Origin: Massilia sp. YIM B02763
GTDB taxonomy: Bacteria; Pseudomonadota; Gammaproteobacteria; Burkholderiales; Burkholderiaceae_D
Reading direction: 5' to 3'
NCBI RefSeq assembly: GCF_030412015.1
Contig: NZ_JASNRD010000004.1
Coordinates: forward strand, 62,001-126,000
Length of the DNA: 64,000 nt
Below are positions 1-7,558 of this stretch, piece after piece (the first letter of the stretch is position 1; each line of letters starts with the position of its first letter). The notes under the pieces were generated by a model. That model saw only the letters and a program-made list of their open reading frames with translations. It was not told the origin of the DNA and did no database searches. The position numbers and the translations under genes were made by a program.

Positions 1-67
1 CGTTCGAGGCGCAGCCCGTCAGCAGCGTGGCCGCGGCGAGGAAGCCGGCGGTGGCGAAGCGGATCAT
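1..67 (-). CDS. flgH: Flagellar L-ring lipoprotein FlgH (5' end only)
   Basis: Only the first 22 codons are in the window; the gene runs off the left edge. The visible peptide is a lipoprotein signal: M-I-R, a hydrophobic run, then the lipobox L-T-G-C with the lipidated Cys at residue 19, followed by A-S-N. FlgH forms the outer-membrane L ring around the flagellar rod. The start lies two bases past the flgG stop, the position flgH always takes in flgBCDEFGH operons. Identification rests on the signal type and this position, because no mature domain can be seen. Confidence 0.8.
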   Translation of the reverse strand, partial: MIRFATAGFLAAATLLTGCASN

Positions 68-69
68 GA

Positions 70-855
70 TCAGCGCGCCGCCTGCGACAGGTACTGCAGC
101 ATGTTGTCGGCCGCGGACAGCACCTTGGTGTTCATCTCGTAGGTGCGCTGGGCGGCGATCATGTCGACCATTTCCTCGACCACCTGCACGTTCGAGCCTT
201 CCAGCGCGCCCTGTTTCAGCTTGCCGAAGGCGCCGGTGCCCGGCACGCCCTCGTTCGGCGCGCCGCTGGCGCCCGTTTCCGAGAACAGGTTCTCGCCCAG
301 CGCCTGCAGGCCGGCCGGATTCACGAAGGTGGTCAGCGTCAGCTGGCCCAGTTCGGTCGGCGCGGTGGTGCCCGGGACGGTCGCGCTGACCATGCCGTTC
401 TCGCCGATGGTCAGTGCCGTCGCGTTGTTCGGGACGGTGATCTGCGGCACCAGGGGCAGGCCCTGGGCGTTGGTCAGCACGCCGTTCTGGTTGACCTGCA
501 GCTGGCCGGCGCGGGTATAGGCCGGCTGGCCGTCCGGACGCAGCACCTGCAGGAAGCCGCTGCCCGAGATGGCGACGTCGAGCGGCTGGCTGGTGGTCTG
601 CAGGCTGCCGTTGGTGAACACCTTCTGGGTGCCGACGATGTGCGTGCCGTTGCCCAGCTGGGTGCCGTTGCTGACCGTGTTGTCGGCGGTCTGGGCGCCC
701 GGCTGCTGGTCGACCTGGTAGAACAGGTCCTCGAACATGACGCGGTCGCGCTTGAAGCCGACCGTGTTCACGTTGGCCAGGTTGTTGGCGATGGCCTGCA
801 GCTTCGCGTCCTGGGCCTGCACGCCGGTCTTGCTGATCCACATTGCTGGATTCAT
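70..855 (-). CDS. flgG: Flagellar distal rod protein FlgG
   Basis: Encodes 261 residues, the normal FlgG length. FlgG is the distal rod subunit, exported by the flagellar type III apparatus. The N-terminus (M-N-P-A-M-W-I-S-K-T-G) leads into the rod/hook motif N-N-L-A-N-V-N-T-V-G-F-K. The central region contains Q-P-L-D-V-A-I-S-G-S-G-F. The C-terminal coiled segment L-E-G-S-N-V, then R-T-Y-E-M-N, is typical of the family. The ATG at 855 is preferred because it gives the usual short leader before W-I-S-K-T-G; a second ATG lies at 843. It is the last complete gene of the minus-strand rod/hook operon, 33 bp after flgF. Confidence 0.97.
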   Translation of the reverse strand: MNPAMWISKTGVQAQDAKLQAIANNLANVNTVGFKRDRVMFEDLFYQVDQQPGAQTADNTVSNGTQLGNGTHIVGTQKVFTNGSLQTTSQPLDVAISGSGFLQVLRPDGQPAYTRAGQLQVNQNGVLTNAQGLPLVPQITVPNNATALTIGENGMVSATVPGTTAPTELGQLTLTTFVNPAGLQALGENLFSETGASGAPNEGVPGTGAFGKLKQGALEGSNVQVVEEMVDMIAAQRTYEMNTKVLSAADNMLQYLSQAAR

Positions 856-888
856 GATGTTCTCTCTCTCTTAATCGGTGGCAGGCGC

Positions 889-1614
889 TTATGCGCCGAT
901 CAGGCGGTTGCCCGTCTCGTTCATCTTGTCGCTGGCCTGGAACAGCTTCATCTGGATCTCGAAGCTGCGGTTCAGGCTCATGGTGGCGACCATTTCCTCG
1001 ACCGCCGAGACATTGCTGCCTTCGAGGGCGCGCGGGCGCACCTTGACGTTCGGGTCGGCCGCCAGGTTGGCGCCGTCGCGCGAGACGATCAGGCCGGCCT
1101 CGTTCTTGGTCAGTTCCGTGCCTTCGGCATTCACCAGGCGCAGGCGGTCGACCGTCTGCATCTCGGTCGCGCCCTCGGTCAGGATCGAGATGGTGCCGTC
1201 GGTGGCGATCTCCACCGCGGTGTGCTGCGGCAGCACGATCGGGCCGCCTTCGCCCAGCAGCGCGTGGCCGTGCACCGACAGTTCGCCGTCGGGGCCGATC
1301 GCGATCTCGCCCGAGCGGGTATAGGCTTCGCCGTCGCCGTACTGCACGGCGAGGTAGCCCTGGCCGCCGATGGCCACGTCGAGCGCGCGTCCCGTCTCGC
1401 GCACGCTGCCGGCGCGGGTCGAGATGGTGTCGGCCTGGGTGGTGGCCATGTGCACGTCGTCGTAGCCGTAGCCGCCCAGTTCGACGTTGCCGGCCGTTTC
1501 CATGCTGGCGCGGTAGCCGGCGGTATCCATGTTCGCCAGGTTATTGGCGTGCACCTGCTGCGCGCGCATCAGGTGCGCGGCGCCGGAGGCGGCGGTGAAG
1601 ATCAGTTTGTCCAT
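889..1614 (-). CDS. flgF: Flagellar proximal rod protein FlgF
   Basis: Encodes 241 residues, a normal FlgF length. FlgF is a proximal rod component joining FlgB/FlgC to FlgG. The N-terminal rod motif is present as N-N-L-A-N-M-D-T-A-G-Y, the central FlgE/F/G core as G-R-A-L-D-V-A-I-G-G-Q-G-Y, and the C-terminal L-E-G-S-N-V-S-A-V-E-E-M segment is clear. It lies 14 bp after flgE and 33 bp before flgG, so all three are probably one transcript. FlgF and FlgG are paralogous; position and the shorter length support FlgF here. Confidence 0.96.
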   Translation of the reverse strand: MDKLIFTAASGAAHLMRAQQVHANNLANMDTAGYRASMETAGNVELGGYGYDDVHMATTQADTISTRAGSVRETGRALDVAIGGQGYLAVQYGDGEAYTRSGEIAIGPDGELSVHGHALLGEGGPIVLPQHTAVEIATDGTISILTEGATEMQTVDRLRLVNAEGTELTKNEAGLIVSRDGANLAADPNVKVRPRALEGSNVSAVEEMVATMSLNRSFEIQMKLFQASDKMNETGNRLIGA

Positions 1615-1628
1615 GGTCGCTCGGCGTC

Positions 1629-2819
1629 TTACAGGGCCTGCATCAGGGCCTGCATCATCTGGTTCTCGGTGGTCAGGACCTTCGAGTTGGCCTGGTAGTT
1701 GCGCTGCGAGGTCATCAGGCCGACCAGTTCCGAGGTGATGTCGACGTTCGAGCCTTCCAGCGTGCCGGTGGTCAGCTTGCCCGACAGGCCCACGCCCGGG
1801 GTGTTGTACAGCGGGTCGCCTGAATTCGCGTTGGCGGTCCAGCTGGTGTCGCTGGTGGCGGTCAGCGCGCCTTCGTTCGGGAAGGTGGCGATGGCCAGCG
1901 TGCCGACCACCTGCGACTGGTCGTTGCTGTACTTGGCCACCAGCGAGCCGTCCGACGACAGTTCGACGCCGATGAAGGCGCCCGAGGCGTAGCCGTCGCT
2001 GCGGTTGGTGGTCGTGGTGGCGTCGCCGGCGTACAGGGTGCTGCCGGTGTAGTCGAAGGCGACGGAACCCGCCGTGGCTCCCGGGGCCTGGGCCGTCGTA
2101 TAGGTGACGGTAGCAGTACCGCCGCCGGTCAGTTTGCCGTCGGTACCGAACGTGAGCGGCGCGGTGCCGGCCACCGTCGCGGCGCCGTCGAACGAGTAGT
2201 ACACCTGGACGCTGTTGCTGCCGTTCTTGACGAAGTACTGCGACACGGTGTGCTGCGCGCCCAGCGAGTCGTACACGAGCGACTGCTTGACCATGTTGTA
2301 GCTGGCGGTGTTGTCCTTGTTGAACGCGACGGTCGGCGTCTTCCAGTCGGACGACATGTTGCCGACGTAGTCGATGCCCTTGGTGGCCACGGCGGGGATC
2401 TGGCCCGTCGGTACCTGGATGTCGCCCATCGCACCCAGCGCGCTGCCTGCGGTGGTCGGACCGTAGCCCTGCACGCGCTTGCCGTTGCTGTCGATCAGGT
2501 AGCCCTGCACGTCGGCCGAGAAGATGCCCACGCGGCTGTAGGTGAGGCCGCCCTGCAGGTCGCGGCTGACGAAGAAGCCGCGGCCGTCGATGGCGGCGTC
2601 CAGCGCGCGGCCGGTGGTCACGGCCGAACCGTTCTGGGCGATGCTCTGGGTGATCGAGCCGATCTCCACGCCGTTGGCCTTGGTGCCGGCATACACGGAC
2701 GAGAAGTTGGCGCGGCTGCTCTTGAAGCCGTAGGTGGCCGCGTTGGCGATGTTGTTCGAGACGGTGGTCAGTTGTTCGTTGATGGCCTGGATGCCGGACA
2801 GTGCGATGTCGAAGCTCAT
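1629..2819 (-). CDS. flgE: Flagellar hook protein FlgE
   Basis: Encodes 396 residues. FlgE polymerises into the hook, the universal joint between rod and filament. It starts M-S-F-D-I-A-L-S-G-I-Q-A-I-N, carries the axial-protein motif V-S-N-N-I-A-N-A-A-T-Y-G-F-K near residue 20, a Thr/Ala/Gly-rich variable middle (about residues 150-300), and ends with L-E-G-S-N-V-D-I-T followed by a coiled segment finishing M-M-Q-A-L-M-Q-A-L. The order flgD-flgE-flgF is canonical. The length is close to ordinary short hook proteins. Confidence 0.97.
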   Translation of the reverse strand: MSFDIALSGIQAINEQLTTVSNNIANAATYGFKSSRANFSSVYAGTKANGVEIGSITQSIAQNGSAVTTGRALDAAIDGRGFFVSRDLQGGLTYSRVGIFSADVQGYLIDSNGKRVQGYGPTTAGSALGAMGDIQVPTGQIPAVATKGIDYVGNMSSDWKTPTVAFNKDNTASYNMVKQSLVYDSLGAQHTVSQYFVKNGSNSVQVYYSFDGAATVAGTAPLTFGTDGKLTGGGTATVTYTTAQAPGATAGSVAFDYTGSTLYAGDATTTTNRSDGYASGAFIGVELSSDGSLVAKYSNDQSQVVGTLAIATFPNEGALTATSDTSWTANANSGDPLYNTPGVGLSGKLTTGTLEGSNVDITSELVGLMTSQRNYQANSKVLTTENQMMQALMQAL

Positions 2820-2860
2820 GTCGATTCCTTAATGTTCTCTGGAGCGGTAGAGGAGGGGGC

Positions 2861-3532
2861 TCAGGAGCCCGTCTTGCCGTTGAAAGCGGTAACGTACGAA
2901 GGATCGACGTCGCCCAGGTTGGACACCTGCAGCACGACGCCGCCGCTGGTCACGCGCACGCTGTTCAGGCGCGCCGACACTTCGATCGTGGGCGAGCTGC
3001 CGTCCGACGGCTTGGCCGCGATCTTGTAGGTGCCCGGCGCCAGGCCGAGCGCGTCCGGGTCGATCGTGAATGCCTGCGCGCCCGATGCGTGGGTGCCCAG
3101 GTCGATCGTGGTCTGGCGGCCGTCGCTGCCGGTCAGCACCAGGCTGGTGCCCGTGCTCAGGCCGTTCAGGTTGACGATGCCGGACACCTTGTTGCCCTCC
3201 AGCTTGACGGTGTCGGTCACGACCGACACGTCGGAACCCACCTGGCCGCCCAGCGCCAGCGTCTGCAGGCTGGCCAGCACGCTGGCGTTGGCGCTGGTGA
3301 GCTTGGACAGGTCCTGCAGCGCTTCCGTCTGCGACAGCTGCGACAGCTGGTTCACGTATTCGGTCGGGTCCTGCGGCGACAGCGGATCCTGGTTCTGGAT
3401 CTGCGCGACCAGCAGCTTGGTGAACATGTCGCGGTTGGCATCGGTCGAAGCCTGGGTCGCGACCTTGGCATCGGCGTTGGCCGCGGCGTTGCTGCCGAAC
3501 TGGCTGTTGGTGGCGGACGTCGTGGTCGTCAT
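2861..3532 (-). CDS. flgD: Hook cap / hook assembly protein FlgD
   Basis: Encodes 223 residues. FlgD caps the growing hook and promotes FlgE polymerisation, and is absent from the finished structure. The conserved N-terminal part has M-F-T-K-L-L-V-A-Q-I-Q-N-Q-D-P and E-Y-V-N-Q-L-S-Q-L-S-Q-T-E-A-L. Beyond it are the Tudor/FnIII-like domains, with S-G-I-V-N-L-N-G-L. The ATG overlaps the flgC stop by one base (TGATG), which implies translational coupling. Confidence 0.96.
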   Translation of the reverse strand: MTTTTSATNSQFGSNAAANADAKVATQASTDANRDMFTKLLVAQIQNQDPLSPQDPTEYVNQLSQLSQTEALQDLSKLTSANASVLASLQTLALGGQVGSDVSVVTDTVKLEGNKVSGIVNLNGLSTGTSLVLTGSDGRQTTIDLGTHASGAQAFTIDPDALGLAPGTYKIAAKPSDGSSPTIEVSARLNSVRVTSGGVVLQVSNLGDVDPSYVTAFNGKTGS

Positions 3533-3936
3533 CAGTTGTCTCCCAGCTTGAGCAGCGACTGCTGCATGGATTTGATGCGGCCCAGCACCTCGACATTGGT
3601 CTCGAAGGCGCGCGACGCGGTCATCATGTCGGCCATCTCGGCCACTTCGTTGACGTTGGTGTAGTACACCATGCCGTCGGCGTCGGCCTTGGGGTTGTCC
3701 GGCTCGTGCGCGCGGCGCAGCGGCTCGGCGCTCTCGACGACGTCGAGCACCTGCACGCCGCCGCCGTTGTCGCCGCCCATGAAGGTCGAGAACACCGGCT
3801 TGCGCGCGCGGTAGGCTTCGGCCTCGGAGCCGGCGGACGCGTTGGCGTTGGCCAGGTTGCTGGCGATCGTGTTCAGGCGCACCGATTGCGCGGTCATCGC
3901 CGAACCGGCGATCTGGGAAATATCCTTGAAGCCCAT
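3532..3936 (-). CDS. flgC: Flagellar proximal rod protein FlgC
   Basis: Encodes 134 residues, the standard FlgC length. FlgC forms part of the proximal rod. The N-terminal motif is N-T-I-A-S-N-L-A-N-A-N-A-S. The C-terminal half has G-M-V-Y-Y-T-N-V-N-E-V-A-E-M-A-D-M-M, the FlgC signature, then R-A-F-E-T-N-V-E-V-L. It lies 25 bp after flgB and overlaps flgD by one base. Confidence 0.97.
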   Translation of the reverse strand: MGFKDISQIAGSAMTAQSVRLNTIASNLANANASAGSEAEAYRARKPVFSTFMGGDNGGGVQVLDVVESAEPLRRAHEPDNPKADADGMVYYTNVNEVAEMADMMTASRAFETNVEVLGRIKSMQQSLLKLGDN

Positions 3937-3961
3937 TGCTATGCCTTACCGGGTGGGCGCG

Positions 3962-4321
3962 TTACTGGCCGTTGATGGCTTTCGCCAGGCCGCGCAACTG
4001 CATGTTGATGAAGGTCAGACTGGTCTGGAAGTCCGATGCGTTCTGCGAAAAGGCGGCCTGCTCGACGCCGATCTCGACGGTGTTGCCGTCGGCGCTCGGG
4101 TGGAAGGGCACGCGGTACAGCGCTTCGCCGTCGCCCAGGCTCGGTTCGCCGTTCTCGCTGTCGATGCGTTCCTGCAGCATGGCGCCGAAGTCGACGTCAC
4201 GGGCCGTGTAGCCGGGGGTGCTTTCGTTCGCGATGTTTGCCGCCAGCACTTTCGTGCGTTCGGCGCGCAAGGCGAGCGTGTCGGCATGCACTCCGAGCGC
4301 CTCCTTGAAATTGATCGTCAT
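3962..4321 (-). CDS. flgB: Flagellar proximal rod protein FlgB
   Basis: Encodes 119 residues from the chosen start. FlgB is a proximal rod subunit. The chosen ATG gives M-T-I-N-F-K-E-A-L-G-V-H, the usual FlgB opening, and has a GGAGGT ribosome site seven bases upstream; a longer in-frame reading to 4363 lacks both. The motif N-I-A-N-E-S-T-P-G-Y-T-A-R-D-V-D-F is diagnostic. It is the first gene of the rod/hook operon and diverges from flgA across 91 bp. Confidence 0.96.
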   Translation of the reverse strand: MTINFKEALGVHADTLALRAERTKVLAANIANESTPGYTARDVDFGAMLQERIDSENGEPSLGDGEALYRVPFHPSADGNTVEIGVEQAAFSQNASDFQTSLTFINMQLRGLAKAINGQ

Positions 4322-4396
4322 TGCAGGACCTCCGTCGTGTGGACCACCGGGCCAAAATTGCACCCGGCAATGGATTGGTTAGAATCTGGCTTTTGT

Positions 4397-4411
4397 CAGC
4401 CGCTATTCTCT
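4397..4411 (-). promoter_or_regulatory. Motif shared by two flagellar divergent promoters (copy 1)
   Basis: The minus strand reads AGAGAATAGCGGCTG, about 76-90 bases upstream of flgB and pointing towards it. A copy differing at one base lies in the fliE/fliM divergent region at 18938-18952. The AGAATAGCG core resembles a half site of the FlhDC box as known from enterobacteria, but no convincing second half is seen at the proper spacing. It may be an activator site for class II flagellar promoters. Confidence 0.4.
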
Positions 4412-4412
4412 A

Positions 4413-5126
4413 ATGATTGCTTTCTGTAAGGCAACCCTTGTCGTTTCGATACTGGCGCTCGTTTCGGCGTCCGCGCAAGCGGCACAACCATCGGTTCCGA
4501 TGCAAATCGAACAAGCCGCGCGCGCCGAACTGGAGCGGCAAATGGCGGCTTCCGGCTTGACCGAACCGCAGTTCGACGTCGCCGTCGTGACCCGCCGCGC
4601 CGCGCCGCCGTGCGCCCAGAATGTCGCCGTCGAGACGCTGGATACCCGTTCTCCCCAGAGGATGCGCTTCCTGGCGCGCTGCAACGACGCCCCCGGATGG
4701 CGGCTCGAGTACGTGGTCCGCGCGCGCGTCTCGGCGATGGTGGCGGTGGCCGCCGCGCCGGTCGCGCCCAACGAAGCGTTGACCGATGCACAAGTCACGC
4801 TGGAGCGCCGCGACATCTCGAACGTTGCCGATCCGATCACGACTCCCGAAGATGCGGTCGGACAAATGTCACGTCGCATGTTGCGTCCAGGAGACATCTT
4901 GCGCAGCGGCCAGCTGTCCAGCCCCGTCCTCGTCAAGCGCGGCGATGCCGTCGTCATGACCGCGCGCCGCGACGGCATCGAAGTCAGCACGGCCGGCGAG
5001 GCGCTGGACGCGGGCGCCAGGGGCGCCGTGATCCGCGTGCGCAATGCCAATAGCGGGCAGGTCGTGCGCATGCGCGTGGCCGGGGCAGGAGAAGTCGAGC
5101 CCATCGATTCAGCCGTCAACCGCTGA
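4413..5126 (+). CDS. flgA: P-ring assembly chaperone FlgA
   Basis: Encodes 237 residues. FlgA is a periplasmic chaperone for FlgI P-ring polymerisation. A Sec signal peptide covers about residues 1-23 (ending A-S-A-Q-A-A). The C-terminal SAF-type domain shows R-R-M-L-R-P-G-D-I-L-R, K-R-G-D-A-V and I-R-V-R-N-A-N-S-G-Q-V-V-R, all typical of FlgA. It is transcribed away from flgB, the common divergent arrangement. No clear Shine-Dalgarno precedes the ATG. Its 3' end overlaps the end of the convergent glucosaminidase gene by 11 bp. Confidence 0.93.
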   Translation: MIAFCKATLVVSILALVSASAQAAQPSVPMQIEQAARAELERQMAASGLTEPQFDVAVVTRRAAPPCAQNVAVETLDTRSPQRMRFLARCNDAPGWRLEYVVRARVSAMVAVAAAPVAPNEALTDAQVTLERRDISNVADPITTPEDAVGQMSRRMLRPGDILRSGQLSSPVLVKRGDAVVMTARRDGIEVSTAGEALDAGARGAVIRVRNANSGQVVRMRVAGAGEVEPIDSAVNR

Positions 5127-5865
5127 TACCCTGCAATTTCCCCGCCAGGCGCGCGAGCTTGGCGGCATACGCCGGGTCGGTCGCATAGCCGCCCTTGGCC
5201 AGCGCGCCCGCGAAGGCCTGGGCGTCGTTGCCGGCGCCCAGCGCGCCGCGGAAACGCGGGTTATCGGTCAGCATGCGCGCATAGTCGCGGAAGGCGCTGG
5301 CCTGGTCCGGATAGGCGCGGAAACGCGCACTGGTCTTGACGGCCGCGCCGCCCACGTATTCGGTGGTCTGGTTTTCGGCCACGTCGCCGTTCCAGCTGTT
5401 GCCTGCCTTGATGCCGAACAGGTTGTAGGTCGAGCTGCCGTCGCTGTTGCGCAGGGGGCGCTGGCCCCAGCCGGATTCCAGCGCGGCGTGGGCCGACACC
5501 AGTTCCGGCGCCACGCCCAGCCGGTCGGCCGCTTCGCGCGCCCATGGGGCGATGCTTTCCAGGAAGGCCTGCTGGTCGGGCGAGGCCGTGCCGTCGCCGG
5601 CGCCATCGACGCCCACGACGCCGGCCGCGCTGGCGGCCTGCTGGCTGCGCGCGGCCCACATGCGGCCCTCGGCCGACAGGCTGGCGCTGCTCGTGAAGTC
5701 GTCGCTGCCCTGACGGATGAAGGTGGCGACCTCGCCCTGCACCTCGTTGAAGATGCCCGAGAATTTCACCGAGGCGTTGCCGCCGTTGGACAGCGGCGCC
5801 GTCGCCTGCGTGGCCGCGGTCGGGCTCAGGGCCGGGATGGACGTCGTGAATTCAGCGTGGCGCAT
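5116..5865 (-). CDS. Stand-alone FlgJ-like peptidoglycan hydrolase (GH73-type)
   Basis: Encodes 249 residues. About residues 95-249 form a flagellar-type glucosaminidase domain with the catalytic-region motif A-H-A-A-L-E-S-G-W-G-Q, then Y-N-L-F-G-I-K-A and a C-terminal A-K-L-A-R-L. This is the enzymatic half of FlgJ, which opens peptidoglycan for the rod. The N-terminal 90 residues are low-complexity and lack the FlgJ rod-cap domain. No signal peptide is visible, in keeping with export by the flagellar apparatus. A strong GAGGAGG site precedes the ATG, which overlaps the flgN stop by 14 bp. A normal flgJ could lie beyond the left edge after flgI. Confidence 0.85.
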   Translation of the reverse strand: MRHAEFTTSIPALSPTAATQATAPLSNGGNASVKFSGIFNEVQGEVATFIRQGSDDFTSSASLSAEGRMWAARSQQAASAAGVVGVDGAGDGTASPDQQAFLESIAPWAREAADRLGVAPELVSAHAALESGWGQRPLRNSDGSSTYNLFGIKAGNSWNGDVAENQTTEYVGGAAVKTSARFRAYPDQASAFRDYARMLTDNPRFRGALGAGNDAQAFAGALAKGGYATDPAYAAKLARLAGKLQGISG

Positions 5866-6286
5866 AGGTCGCCTCCTCGCCGTACAGCACGCGCTGCATC
5901 ACGCCATGCTGCTCCGCCATCAGGCTGCCGTTGCGCAGCGTCGCTTCCTTGCAGTCGCGCACCAGCGCTTCGAGCTGGGTCCAGGCCCGGGAGGCGGCAT
6001 CGCGGCGGGCGGCGTCGAGCGTGGCGAACAGGTCGCCCATCGTGGCTTGCGGGCCGAGCAGGGCGCGCACGAGCTGCACGCGCTGCTTGCGTCGTTCTTC
6101 CATCGCGTCCAGCTGCGGCATGAGCTGCCCGGCCAGTTCGGCCAGCTCGGCGCCGTGGCGGCGCAGGGCGGCCTGGAACTGGCGTTCGAGCAGCTCGCGG
6201 ACGGCGCCGCAGGCGGCGATGTCGCCCTGGATGCCGTCCAGCAGGCGGGCGACGGCCTGGTCGCGGGTCATGCGGGTTGCGCTCAT
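5852..6286 (-). CDS. flgN: Flagellar hook-filament junction chaperone FlgN
   Basis: Encodes 144 residues, starting M-S-A-T-R-M-T-R-D-Q. FlgN binds FlgK and FlgL in the cytoplasm before export. The protein is almost wholly helical and charged, with heptad-like Leu/Ala spacing and the central E-L-L-E-R-Q-F-Q-A-L. Sequence conservation is weak in this family, so position (four bases after flgM, same strand) carries much of the call. The longer reading to 6496 has Pro/Arg-rich residues unlike FlgN and overlaps flgM, so it was rejected. Confidence 0.82.
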   Translation of the reverse strand: MSATRMTRDQAVARLLDGIQGDIAACGAVRELLERQFQAALRRHGAELAELAGQLMPQLDAMEERRKQRVQLVRALLGPQATMGDLFATLDAARRDAASRAWTQLEALVRDCKEATLRNGSLMAEQHGVMQRVLYGEEATYAPR

Positions 6287-6290
6287 GCCA

Positions 6291-6560
6291 TCAGCCCTTG
6301 CTGCCGTGGAAACGCTGGATCGCGCCGGCCAGGCGGCCCGCGTCGAACGGCAGCTCGCCCTTGGCCAGCGCGTCGCGCAGTTCGGCCACGCGGGCGGCAT
6401 CGAAGTCGGGCAGGGCGGCCAGCGCGGCCTGGGCCGGCTTGAGCACGCTCGATTCCAGCACCGCGTCGGTAGCGGCGGCGGCGGCCGGCGCGGCAACGGT
6501 AGCGCCGCCCGTCTGCGGATTGAGCTGGATGGAGGGAGTGGAGACGCCTGTGATCTTCAT
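6291..6560 (-). CDS. flgM: Anti-sigma-28 factor FlgM
   Basis: Encodes 89 residues. FlgM holds FliA inactive until the hook is complete and FlgM is exported. It starts M-K-I-T-G-V-S with a GAGGA site upstream. The C-terminal sigma-binding helices are visible as A-E-L-R-D-A-L-A-K-G-E-L-P-F-D, then L-A-G-A-I-Q-R-F. The middle is an Ala-rich flexible stretch, as expected for an exported, largely unfolded protein. Its partner fliA is five genes' width upstream, at 8485-9225, in the same gene run. Confidence 0.9.
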   Translation of the reverse strand: MKITGVSTPSIQLNPQTGGATVAAPAAAAATDAVLESSVLKPAQAALAALPDFDAARVAELRDALAKGELPFDAGRLAGAIQRFHGSKG

Positions 6561-6589
6561 GCGCTGTCCTCGGGATTTCGATTGGATCG

Positions 6590-7546
6590 TCATGGTTTGT
6601 TCGCCAGTTGGCCGCGCAGTTCCTGCAGCGCCTGTTCGCCCGGTTTCGAGATCGCCACGTCCTTGGTCAACGAGTCGGTCGCGGCCGGAGGGCCGAACAT
6701 GCTCTTGATGCTCGCGGCCTGGCCGCTGGTCAGGATCATGAGTTCGATGCGGCGGTTGATGGCGGCATCCGCGTGGTCCGGATCGATGGGCGCCTGGTCG
6801 GCCATGCCGACCAGTTGCAGCACGCTTTCGCTGCGCATGCCGCCGCTCAGCAGTTCCCCGCGCGCGGCCAGGGCGCGGTTGGCCGACAGGCTCCAGTTGG
6901 AATAGCCGGTCGGACCTTTATAAGTGTACTGCAAGGAATCAGTGTGGCCCACAATCAACATCTGATTTTCCATTTTTTCGAACAGCGGGGCCATCGCACG
7001 CAACAGTTTTGCGAACTTGTCGGTCGGCAGCGGGCTGCCGCGCACGAACATGCCCTGGCGGTCCGTATCGTGCAGCATCACGCGCAAGCCCGTCGGGGTG
7101 ACCACCGTGGCAAGATTCGATGCCAGGCCGGCATCGGCGCTCATCTTTTGCAGCGCATGGGCCAGCGCCGCCAGTTCCGACGCGGATTCGTAGCGGGTGC
7201 GCGCCGCGGTCTGGGCGCCGGCGTTCGGGCCCTTGGCGCCGCCGTCGCTCCTCGGCATCTGGAAGCGCTCGATCAGGCTGCCGGCCGGGTTGGTCGCCAG
7301 TTCCGGCTTGCGGCCGGTGGATTCCAGCATGCCGTTGGCCATGTTGTCGCGCACGATCTTCTTGGCCTGCTGGGCGTCGCGCGAGGCGATCAGCCACAGC
7401 ACGAGGAACAGCGCCATCAGCGCCATGCAGAAGTCGGCGAACGCCACCTTCCAGGCGCCGCCGTGCTCGTCGTCGTGGTGCTTGCCGCCGCCACGCTTGA
7501 CGATGGTTTCCTCGTGGTGCTTGTCGCCCTTCTTGTTCGCTTGCAC
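6590..7546 (-). CDS. motB: Flagellar stator protein MotB (LafU-like)
   Basis: Encodes 318 residues. MotB anchors the stator to peptidoglycan and conducts ions with MotA. A charged His-rich N-terminus (K-H-H-D-D-E-H) precedes the single membrane helix at about residues 35-55. That helix contains the ion-binding Asp38 in F-A-D-F-C-M-A-L-M-A-L-F. The C-terminal OmpA/MotB domain (about 165-290) has H-T-D-S-L-Q-Y and N-R-R-I-E-L. The start is GTG with GGAG seven bases upstream; no in-frame ATG lies before the membrane helix. It follows motA by 12 bp. Whether protons or sodium drive it cannot be read from this sequence. Confidence 0.95.
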   Translation of the reverse strand: MQANKKGDKHHEETIVKRGGGKHHDDEHGGAWKVAFADFCMALMALFLVLWLIASRDAQQAKKIVRDNMANGMLESTGRKPELATNPAGSLIERFQMPRSDGGAKGPNAGAQTAARTRYESASELAALAHALQKMSADAGLASNLATVVTPTGLRVMLHDTDRQGMFVRGSPLPTDKFAKLLRAMAPLFEKMENQMLIVGHTDSLQYTYKGPTGYSNWSLSANRALAARGELLSGGMRSESVLQLVGMADQAPIDPDHADAAINRRIELMILTSGQAASIKSMFGPPAATDSLTKDVAISKPGEQALQELRGQLANKP

Positions 7547-7558
7547 TGCGCGCTCCGT

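Noticed and set aside
640-1698. Long plus-strand open frame opposite flgF/flgG
   Set aside because: It is a high-GC shadow, rich in Arg/His/Ala/Gly, antisense to clear flagellar genes, with no family motif. The same holds for similar long frames opposite fliC, fumarase, acs and the GH95 gene.
4347-4363. Possible sigma-54 promoter between flgB and flgA
   Set aside because: GG and GC are eight bases apart instead of ten, and the conserved bases around them do not fit.
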